Assembly: GCF_030403745.1 (NCBI RefSeq)
Contig: NZ_JAQMWP010000007.1
Coordinates: forward strand, 186,001 to 250,000
Source: Streptomyces sp. S.PB5
Lineage (GTDB): Bacteria; Actinomycetota; Actinomycetes; Streptomycetales; Streptomycetaceae
Direction of reading: 5' to 3'
Length of the DNA: 64,000 bases
Shown here: positions 49,356 through 57,942 of the stretch, piece after piece
How positions within the stretch are numbered: the stretch's first letter is position 1
Layout of the letters: each line of letters begins with the position of its first letter
Notes under the pieces: generated by a model
Told to the model about the DNA's origin: nothing
Seen by the model: the letters and a program-made list of their open reading frames with translations, nothing else
The model's database searches: none
Program-made: the position numbers and the translations under genes

Positions 49356-50296
49356 GCCTGCGGATCTGCATCTTCACCGAGCCCCACCGCGGCGCCGACT
49401 ACGAGGACCAGCGGCGCTTCGCGCAACACGTCGAGGACTGCGGGTTCGAGGGCTTCTTCCGGGCCGATCACTATCAGGCGATGGGCGCCGATCCCGGCCT
49501 GCCGGGACCCACCGACGCCTGGGTGACACTCGGCGCGCTCGCCCGGGAGACCTCCCGGATCCGGCTGGGCACCTTGGTCACCTCGACCACCTTCCGGCTG
49601 CCGGGACCGCTCGCCGTGACGGTGGCGCAGGTCGACCGGATGAGCGGAGGCCGGGTCGAACTGGGCCTCGGCGCCGGCTGGTACGCACGGGAGCACACCT
49701 CGTACGGCATTCCGTTCCCGCCCGTCGCGGAGCGCTTCGACCGGCTGGAGGAGCAGCTGGCGGTGATCACCGGCCTGTGGCGGACACCGGTCGGCGAGCG
49801 CTTCAGTCACCGGGGCGACCACTACCGGCTCGTCGACGCGCCCGCCCTCCCGAAGCCCGTGCAGAGCCCGGCGCCGCCGATCATCGTCGGAGGGCGCGGC
49901 CCCAAGCGCACCCCGGAGCTGGCAGCCCGCTACGCGGACGAGTTCAACATGCCGTTCAAGTCGGTCGCGGAGACCGCCCGGGCGTACCGGCGGGTGGCCG
50001 AGGCGTGCGACCGGACCGGGCGGGCCGTCGCCGGCCGGCCGCCCCTGGTGCTCTCGGCCGGTGTCGTGGCGGCCATCGGCCGTACGGACGCGGAGGTGCG
50101 GAGGCGGGCCGCCCCGCTGCACGTCAAAAGCGCGCTGCCGCCGGAGGACCCGGTGATCGGATCCCCGGCCCGGCTGGTGGAGCGGCTCGGCGAGTTCGCC
50201 GCGGTCGGAGCCAGCCGTGTCCATCTGCGGCTGATCGACTTCCAGGACCTCGACCACCTGGAACTCATCGCCGGCGAGGTGCTCCCGCAGCTGTAG
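49352..50296 (+). CDS. LLM-class flavin-dependent oxidoreductase
   Basis: 314 residues, luciferase-like monooxygenase barrel, F420 or FMN type. Marks are RICIFTEPHRGADYEDQRRF, FEGFFRADHYQAMGADPG, TSTTFRLPGPLAVTVAQVDR and the cofactor turn VELGLGAGWYAREHTSYGI, with IIVGGRGPKRTPELAARYAD near residue 170. It is translationally coupled to the importer ATPase, so it likely acts on the imported compound (as SsuD or a similar enzyme does with sulfonates). The stop codon lies inside a terminator hairpin. Confidence 0.88.
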   Translation: MSLRICIFTEPHRGADYEDQRRFAQHVEDCGFEGFFRADHYQAMGADPGLPGPTDAWVTLGALARETSRIRLGTLVTSTTFRLPGPLAVTVAQVDRMSGGRVELGLGAGWYAREHTSYGIPFPPVAERFDRLEEQLAVITGLWRTPVGERFSHRGDHYRLVDAPALPKPVQSPAPPIIVGGRGPKRTPELAARYADEFNMPFKSVAETARAYRRVAEACDRTGRAVAGRPPLVLSAGVVAAIGRTDAEVRRRAAPLHVKSALPPEDPVIGSPARLVERLGEFAAVGASRVHLRLIDFQDLDHLELIAGEVLPQL

Positions 50297-50316
50297 AACA
50301 CCGGCTGCGGGAGCAC
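50279..50316. terminator. Bidirectional terminator spanning the LLM gene stop
   Basis: Perfect 13-base arms 50279-50291 and 50304-50316 with a 12-base loop containing the stop codon. It lies 11 bases from the stop of the convergent chitinase-like gene. Confidence 0.88.
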
Positions 50317-50326
50317 CCACACCGGA

Positions 50327-53300
50327 TCACTTCAGACCGGTCGACGCCTTGAGCAGAGTGGCGTCCGCGTCGTCTCCCTCCAGGGAATAGATCATCACTC
50401 CGGCCAGACCCTTGTTCTTGATGTACTGCCGCTTGGCCGTCATCGACTTGGGCGTCTCGACGCCGAAGAACGTGCTGCCGTCGTACATCCAGGTGGTCTG
50501 CGTCCGGCTGTCCCAGAAGATCGTCTGGTCGGTCAGCTTGTTCGCCGTCTTGAGCTCCTTGTAGAAGGCGACACCCGGGGCCTGCGAGTACGGGTACGCC
50601 GCCGGGGCGCCGGTCGCCGGCTGGTAGAGGCCGTTCTTGCCGCCGCTCGCCACCCCGGTCCACCCGCGGGCGTAGAAGGGCACGCCGAGGGTGATCTTGT
50701 TCGCCGGGAAGCCCTTGCCGATGTACGTGGTGATGGCGTCGTCCGCGGTCATGCCGGTCCCGTCGGCCGGGTCCGCCGCGGAACGGTACAGCGGGGCGTT
50801 GAAGTTGGTCGGTCCGGTGCCCTCCCAGGCGCCGTGCATGTCGTAGGTCATGATGTTGCCGAGATCCAGGTACGACGCGATCTTCCCGATCTCGATGTGG
50901 CTGATCTTCTTCGGGCCGGCCGGCAGCGCGGCGGTCAGCAGCTTGCCGGAGCCCAGCTGCGCGCGGAACTCGGCGAGCAGCGCGGTGAAGTTGGCCGCGT
51001 CCTGCGCACTGTAGTGGTTGCCGGTGTGGCCGTCGGGGCTGCCCGGGAACTCCCAGTCGATGTCGATGCCGTCGAACACGCCCGCAGCGGCGCCGTCGCC
51101 ACCGGCCGGGTCGTCACCGATCTTCGGCAGGTTGCCCTTGATGAACATGTCGACACAGGACTTGACGAACTTCTTGCGGGAGGCGTCGGTCGCGGCGGCG
51201 TCCGAGAAGTACTTCGAGAACGTCCAACCACCGAGCGTGACCAGCACCTTGAGGTTCGGGTGCTTCGCCTTGAGCTTCTTGATCTGGTTGAAGTTGCCCT
51301 TCAGTGACTGGCCCCACTGGTCGGCGACACCGTCGACGCTCTCCGCGGCGGTGAAGCCCTTCTGGTAGTCGGCCCAGGCGTCGCTCGCGCCGTCGTTGCC
51401 GGTCGGGTCGCTCTCGTCGCTCGAACCGGACTTGTTCGCCGCCATGCAGGTCAGGTTGATCGGATCGATGTTCTGGAAGGCGTAGTTGAGCTTGGTCAGC
51501 TTGGCGGCAGTGCCGTTCTGGTCCAGGGTCTTCAGGTAGTACTGGTTGGCGTAGATCGACCAGGAGGTGAAGTACGCCACCCGCTCACCGGGTACACCGG
51601 CCTCGGCGCCCGACTCGTTCCACTTGAGGTCCTCGACGGCGCTGTCGCCGGGCAGCCGCCAGGCGTCGACGCCCTTGCTGGTGCTGTTGAACAGCAGGAA
51701 GTCCGAGACCCGGTCGACGTCGAGGTCGGAGAAGGCGCCGATGGAGCCGGCGAAGGCGCCGCCGGAGCGGACAGTGCCGAGCGACTTCCAGCCCGAGGCG
51801 TCGGCGGCCTCGGCGGCCGCGGCCGTACGGACGAGCTGGGTCGAGACCGAGGACGTGGCGCCCCAGGTGCCGTCGCCGGTGTTCTGCCACGCGAGCACGT
51901 CACCGGTCATGTACTGGACGACGACCGTGTCGGCGCGGCCGTCGCCGGTGATGTCGGTGAAGTAGAGCTGTCCGACCGGGCCCTCGGCCGGGTGCGTGAA
52001 GCGCTCAAGCTCGTCCCAGTCGCCGGGGCTCGGCATTCCGGTCGCCTTGTTCTCCCAGGCGGTGACGAAGTTGTTCCGGTCCACGAGGAGGAGGTCGTCG
52101 TCCTTGTCGCCGTCGAGGTCGGCGAACTGCGGTGTCCCGACGCCCAGGTCGTTCGCGACGATGACCGGGGCGGCCCACTTGATGTCGGTGCCGGTGGACT
52201 CGTTGCGCCAGACGCGCATGGCGGCGAAGCCGGTGCCGGACTCGGTGGCGCTGAGGAAGTTGATCAGGTCGTCGCGGCCGTCGCGGTCGAGGTCGCCGAA
52301 GTACGCGTCCTTGGGCGTCGCGGTGGCGGTGGCCGGAGCGGTGTCGCCCTCGGGCAGCCAGACCCGCTCACCCTCGGTGCCGCAACCGGCGTTCATCCAG
52401 GTGTAGAGCTTGCCGTTCTCGCTGACGACGCGGTCGCCGTCACCGTCGGCGTCGAGATCCGTGAACCGGGTCTGGGCGCTGTCCGCGCTGTCCACGATCT
52501 GGCCGAGCGAGGTCCACTCGCTCGCCGAGCCGTCACCGGCCGGTTCACGGCAGGTGCCGGTGGCCGCGGAGCCGGAGTTCATGTAGCGCGGCAGGTTGTT
52601 CATCAAGGAGGTCATGGCTTGAGCCAGCCAGTCGCCGCTGGAGGTACCGCCGCCGAACCAGGCCTGAATCTTCCGGAAGGTCAGCACGAGCTTGTCCGTG
52701 GCCTTCTGGAAGAACTCGCTGGCCTGCTGCGGCGCCAGCCAGCCGGCGAAGGCGCCGAGCAGGCCGTAGGCGACGGACTTCGCCATGGTGACGCCCCATT
52801 CGGTGGCGTCACCCCCCTTGCCGTCGGCGAGCTGGGTGACCGCGCTGTTCGTGAACTCGCCCAGGAACCCTCCGACGCCGGCGCACAGTGGGGGCGGCAT
52901 GGCCGCCGCCTCGCAGAGGAGGGTCGCGGCGCCACCGACCACGAAGGCGAGCGTGACGATGGCGGCGGCCTGATACCAGTTCACATCCACCTCGACCTCG
53001 GGGGCCGTGATGGTGATGGTCACGACAGTGCCCTCGACCGACCAGGTGTGGTCGAAGTCGACGCCGCTCAGATCGGGCATGACGTCGTGCAGCTGGCCCT
53101 TGGTCTGTTCCTGCACCACCTCGTTGAGCTGCTTGCCCGAGTCGTCGATCGCGGCGAGCTTCTCGCGGAAGGGCTCGGCCAGTGCCGGGTCCTCGAAGTC
53201 ATAGCTGATGGACCGGTCCTCGGCAGCTGTCGCGGCGCGCGCCGGCGGTGGGTTGATGCCACTGATCAGCAGGGCGGCGGCCGTGAGGGTCGCGACCAGG

Positions 53301-53383
53301 GTGAGCAGACGGCCGAAGGGGACACGTCTGCGCTTGTGGGGGGTGACAGAGGCTATCTCTGTCCCTCGATGCAGCAAATACAT
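50327..53383 (-). CDS. Secreted GH18 chitinase-like protein with FG-GAP repeats
   Basis: 1018 residues. The start is ATG 53383; a long basic N-terminus (HKRRRVPFGRLL) leads into a signal-like helix ending about residue 50 (PPPARAATA). Residues about 50-280 form an unassigned module with a hydrophobic stretch (WYQAAAIVTLAFVVGGAATL). Five Asp-rich FG-GAP/VCBS-type units follow at about 305-555 (DLDADGDGDRV, DLDRDGRDDLI, DLDGDKDDDLL, DITGDGRADTV, DLDVDRVSDFL). The GH18 barrel covers about 598-1018 with GERVAYFTSWSIYANQYYL, LVTLGGWTFSKYF, and the active site DGIDIDWEFPG with the proton-donor Glu near 777. The domain order is unusual for Streptomyces chitinases. The ribosome site is weak. Confidence 0.85.
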   Translation of the reverse strand: MYLLHRGTEIASVTPHKRRRVPFGRLLTLVATLTAAALLISGINPPPARAATAAEDRSISYDFEDPALAEPFREKLAAIDDSGKQLNEVVQEQTKGQLHDVMPDLSGVDFDHTWSVEGTVVTITITAPEVEVDVNWYQAAAIVTLAFVVGGAATLLCEAAAMPPPLCAGVGGFLGEFTNSAVTQLADGKGGDATEWGVTMAKSVAYGLLGAFAGWLAPQQASEFFQKATDKLVLTFRKIQAWFGGGTSSGDWLAQAMTSLMNNLPRYMNSGSAATGTCREPAGDGSASEWTSLGQIVDSADSAQTRFTDLDADGDGDRVVSENGKLYTWMNAGCGTEGERVWLPEGDTAPATATATPKDAYFGDLDRDGRDDLINFLSATESGTGFAAMRVWRNESTGTDIKWAAPVIVANDLGVGTPQFADLDGDKDDDLLLVDRNNFVTAWENKATGMPSPGDWDELERFTHPAEGPVGQLYFTDITGDGRADTVVVQYMTGDVLAWQNTGDGTWGATSSVSTQLVRTAAAAEAADASGWKSLGTVRSGGAFAGSIGAFSDLDVDRVSDFLLFNSTSKGVDAWRLPGDSAVEDLKWNESGAEAGVPGERVAYFTSWSIYANQYYLKTLDQNGTAAKLTKLNYAFQNIDPINLTCMAANKSGSSDESDPTGNDGASDAWADYQKGFTAAESVDGVADQWGQSLKGNFNQIKKLKAKHPNLKVLVTLGGWTFSKYFSDAAATDASRKKFVKSCVDMFIKGNLPKIGDDPAGGDGAAAGVFDGIDIDWEFPGSPDGHTGNHYSAQDAANFTALLAEFRAQLGSGKLLTAALPAGPKKISHIEIGKIASYLDLGNIMTYDMHGAWEGTGPTNFNAPLYRSAADPADGTGMTADDAITTYIGKGFPANKITLGVPFYARGWTGVASGGKNGLYQPATGAPAAYPYSQAPGVAFYKELKTANKLTDQTIFWDSRTQTTWMYDGSTFFGVETPKSMTAKRQYIKNKGLAGVMIYSLEGDDADATLLKASTGLK

Positions 53384-53463
53384 CGCCAAATCGTAGCGTC
53401 GGGTGATCACGGAAATCGGCGCGTACAGGCGAAATGTGTTGTCTCGGCGTTGTCTTGGTGTTG

Positions 53464-53955
53464 TCAGGGCAAGCCGCTCATCGCAGCGCCTCCCACGACG
53501 TCCGGGGCGAACAGGGTGCGTCCGGGGCCCCAGGGTGCGAGGGTCCGTTCGTGGCGGCTCGCCGCACAGGCGCGGTGACGGGCCCGGGTGGCGGCGTCGG
53601 CGCCGTACCAGATCCGTTGCGCCAGGCCGGGGTTGTGCGGCTGGAGACGCGGGCGCTGGACGTTGCCGGGGGAGTGGATAACCGTGTCCGGGCCGCAGAG
53701 GTGGTCGCAGCGCAGCACGTCGCCGAGCAGGTGCGCGTGCGGCATCCCGGTGCTGAAGCCGATCGGGATGACCGCGGTGCCGAGCTCGATCCGCTCGGTG
53801 CGCCGGCCGGCCGCCGCGAGGAACACCGCCGCCGAGCCGTTCGCCGTACTCGAAGAGGCCGGGGGTCTCTCCTCCAGACCGGGGTGATGGAGCGCTCTTG
53901 TTGTACGTCCATGGCGGGATGGGGCACCCCGTCCGAGAAGGCCTGGCCGTCTCAC
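53464..53955 (-). pseudogene. Decayed LLM-class flavin oxidoreductase remnant
   Basis: The region between the chitinase-like gene and 54006 contains pieces of luciferase-like monooxygenase sequence in different minus-strand frames. One frame holds GLFEYGERLG; another holds AAAGRRTERIELGTAVIPIG and NPGLAQRIWYGADAATRA. The normal protein between these motifs is missing. This fits a gene broken by frameshifts and deletions rather than a working gene. The boundaries are approximate. A functional short peptide cannot be excluded but nothing supports it. Confidence 0.5.
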
Positions 53956-54005
53956 CTGCCGGGAAGCACCGTGCCGCTCGACCCGTTCCGGGCGCCCCGC
54001 CGGGC

Positions 54006-54308
54006 TCAGCCCAGTGGTGCCGAGGTGAAGTGCCGTACCTGGAGCGGCCCGAGGAGGTACTCCTCCTCGCCCGGCAGCACCACCGGCTGGTCACGCCAGT
54101 TCTCGCCGGCGTAGCCGGCCAGATCCTCCTCGCTGCGCCAGCGGCTGACGTACAGCAGCGAGTCCGGCGGCGCGAGGAGCACCTCGTGGTCCATCAGCCC
54201 CGGGTAGTGGCCGGGGAACTCGCGGACGGCGGAGACGATCATCTCGTGGAACGCGTCGAAGCGTTCAGGACGTACGCGTGCCTCACTCACCCTGATGATC
54301 ACGGCCAT
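54006..54308 (-). CDS. Antibiotic biosynthesis monooxygenase-domain protein
   Basis: 100 residues, a small ferredoxin-like alpha/beta barrel (ABM/EthD-like). Visible pattern: MAVIIRVSEARVRPERFDAF, HEMIVSAVREFPGHYPG, HEVLLAPPDSLLYVSRWRSE, EEDLAGYAGENWRD. Members act as cofactor-free oxygenases, heme-degrading proteins or mere stress proteins; no substrate can be named. The ATG at 54308 lacks an obvious strong ribosome site. It lies 64 bases from the stop of the phosphoglucomutase gene on the same strand, so read-through is possible. Confidence 0.85.
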   Translation of the reverse strand: MAVIIRVSEARVRPERFDAFHEMIVSAVREFPGHYPGLMDHEVLLAPPDSLLYVSRWRSEEDLAGYAGENWRDQPVVLPGEEEYLLGPLQVRHFTSAPLG

Positions 54309-54372
54309 CAGGGTGGCACACGGGTGGACGAGGCGCCACCTTCCCGGCGCGGGACGGCAAGGCCGCTCCGCG

Positions 54373-56013
<1,641 letters not shown>

Positions 56014-56150
56014 TTCCCGCTCCTCCGCAAGGGTCGACCGTTGAGTACGGCGCTCATTCTCCCCTGTCCGCCGCGCCGGGACGCGCACCGGGCGGGCGTT
56101 GTGGCCCGCGAACGGCGGATGTCAGGATGCGGATCAGCGAGCGCAGGTAC

Positions 56151-56174
56151 ATCGACGTGTGTATCGACGTGTGT
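56151..56174. repeat. Tandem 12-base duplication upstream of methyltransferase gene
   Basis: ATCGACGTGTGT occurs twice back to back. A second short repeat, CGAGGACCGACGG, straddles the start of the gene (56177-56189 and 56212-56224). Probably slippage duplications in the leader. Confidence 0.55.
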
Positions 56175-56203
56175 CACGAGGACCGACGGGAAGGGACACC
56201 GAC

Positions 56204-56851
56204 ATGAGCCGCGAGGACCGACGGCCGCCCGCCGCCGAGCTGTTCGACGTGCTGGGCGCCGACTACGAGAAGGCGTTCGCCCATGCCCCCGCGCACCGGG
56301 CCGCGCTGGAGTGGCTGATCGAGCGGCTGCCGCCCGCCGCCCGGACACTGGACGTGGGCAGCGGCACCGGGCGCCCCACCGCGGCCGCGCTCGTCGAGGC
56401 CGGGCACTCGGTGCTGGGTGTCGACATCTCCCCGGTCATGGTCGAACTCGCGGCCCGTCAGGTCCCCGAGGCCGAGTTCCGCTGCGCCGACATCCGTGAA
56501 CTCCCCCTGGAGGAGGGGGCGTTCGACGGAGTGTGCGTGTTCTTCTCACTGCTCCAGATGACCCGCACGGAACAGACCGCGCTGCTGGGGCGACTGAGTT
56601 CCGCCCTGCGGCCCGGGGGCCATCTGGTGCTGGCCACCGTGCCGGCGGACGTGGAGGACGTCGAGGTGGTCTTCATGGGGCAGCCGGTCCGTGCGACAAG
56701 CTTCGCCGAGGAGGACGTCGTCGGCATGGTGGAGGCGGCGGGGCTGACGGTGCTCTCCCGGAGCAGCCCCGTGTTCACCCCGGACCACCCCGGCGCCGGA
56801 CCCGAGCCCCACCTCTTCGTGCACTGCCGCCGGGACGTGCCCGGGCACTGA
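56204..56851 (+). CDS. SAM-dependent class I methyltransferase
   Basis: 215 residues. Motif I is TLDVGSGTGRPTAAALVEAG at residues 47-66; motif II is LGVDISPVMVELAARQVP; the acidic and aromatic post-motifs are FRCADIRELPLEEGAFDGVC and SALRPGGHLVLATVPA. It is a stand-alone Methyltransf_25/11-type enzyme with no substrate clue. The ATG at 56204 has AAGGGA 11 bases upstream; the frame is open further upstream but includes the tandem repeat region. It is convergent with the zinc-ribbon protein gene, with 17 bases between. Confidence 0.88.
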   Translation: MSREDRRPPAAELFDVLGADYEKAFAHAPAHRAALEWLIERLPPAARTLDVGSGTGRPTAAALVEAGHSVLGVDISPVMVELAARQVPEAEFRCADIRELPLEEGAFDGVCVFFSLLQMTRTEQTALLGRLSSALRPGGHLVLATVPADVEDVEVVFMGQPVRATSFAEEDVVGMVEAAGLTVLSRSSPVFTPDHPGAGPEPHLFVHCRRDVPGH

Positions 56852-56868
56852 CCCCCTGGGGCGCGGGA

Positions 56869-57744
56869 TCAGCTGATGCAGACGATCCCGAGCAGGCACA
56901 GGCCCGAGGAGTCGGACGACGAGGCGGACCCGGCCGGAGCGGGCGTCGCCGGCGTGTCCGAACCGGACGAGCCGGAGGAGCCCGACGAGCCCGATGCGCT
57001 GGTGTCGGAGCCGTTGCCGCTGCCGGTGTCCGCGCCAGCGGAGGGCGTCGGCGAGGCCGTCTCCGTGACCGCCTCCGTCGTGTCGGACACCGTGGAGGTG
57101 GCCTTGGACCCGGCGGAGGACACGACCGTGTTCAGCTCGGTCGTGACGCTGTCCCGCTGAGCCGCCCCGGTCGACGGTGTGGCCTGCGGCTCGGTGGCGG
57201 ACTGCTCGTGCGGTGCGTTCGTCGAGGACGCGTGGGCGGACGAGGTGCGCTCGGTACGCTCCGCCACCGCGGGTGTCGTCGAGGTCGCGGTGCCGTCCGT
57301 GGCCTGCTCCTCGGCGATCCCCATGGCTTCCCTGTTGTCGGGCGCGGAGGCCGCCTGGGTGCGGTCCGTGGACTGACGGTCCATCGAGACGGCGCTCAGG
57401 CCACCGCCGACCAGGGCGACCGCGGTGGCCACCAGGGCCCGGCGCTGGGTCTTCTTCCAGCGTTCCCGCTGGCGCCGCCGTGCGGCTCGGCCCACCGGCG
57501 CGGGGGTCGCGGGGGCGTCAGGACCGTCGTACGGGTGTTCCTGCGGCGCCTCGCCGCTCTCCTCGGCACCGGAGTCCTTGTCGTGCCACAGATGCGCCGG
57601 GGACTGCCAGGGTGCCGGGGCCGTCTCGGCGGCCGGTTCGGGCCTCGCGACGGCGAGGGGAGCGATGTCCGGCGCGTACGCACCGCAACCGGGGCACACC
57701 AGGGCGCCGTTGAGATGCCGACGGCACGTGGAGCAGTAGTCCAT
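56869..57744 (-). CDS. Zinc-ribbon single-pass membrane protein (SCO2400-like)
   Basis: 291 residues. The N-terminal zinc ribbon is MDYCSTCRRHLNGALVCPGC with Cys4, Cys7, Cys17 and Cys20. A Pro/Ala/Glu-rich stretch follows, then a basic segment (RRRQRERWKKTQRR) and one membrane helix (ALVATAVALVGGGLSAVSM, residues about 108-126). After that comes a long Ser/Thr/Ala/Gly extracellular tail ending SSGLCLLGIVCIS, with two cysteines that could form a disulfide. I recognise the type as a Streptomyces protein group called SCO2400 family; function unknown. The ATG at 57744 has AGGAAG 7 bases upstream. Confidence 0.75.
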   Translation of the reverse strand: MDYCSTCRRHLNGALVCPGCGAYAPDIAPLAVARPEPAAETAPAPWQSPAHLWHDKDSGAEESGEAPQEHPYDGPDAPATPAPVGRAARRRQRERWKKTQRRALVATAVALVGGGLSAVSMDRQSTDRTQAASAPDNREAMGIAEEQATDGTATSTTPAVAERTERTSSAHASSTNAPHEQSATEPQATPSTGAAQRDSVTTELNTVVSSAGSKATSTVSDTTEAVTETASPTPSAGADTGSGNGSDTSASGSSGSSGSSGSDTPATPAPAGSASSSDSSGLCLLGIVCIS

Positions 57745-57942
57745 CTGCGGTCTTCCTGTGTTCACTTACGCACGGGGGGAGCGAGCCGCGGCCAAAGGTA
57801 GCGAGGCTTTCGAAAGCACATGTGCAGTCTGTGTGACACCCCTGCGCAGATGTGCCCAGGATGTGACCGCACAACGACACAATCGCGCGGTGTTTCCGCG
57901 GGTTGCATGGCATTTGGCCTGCTTCCCAGCCCGGGCCGGGGC

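Noticed and set aside
50327..54094. Chitinase-like gene starting near 54094
   Set aside because: The extra 237 residues are Arg/Pro/Ala-rich noise covering the decayed oxidoreductase and a neighbouring gene; the signal peptide region supports the start at 53383.
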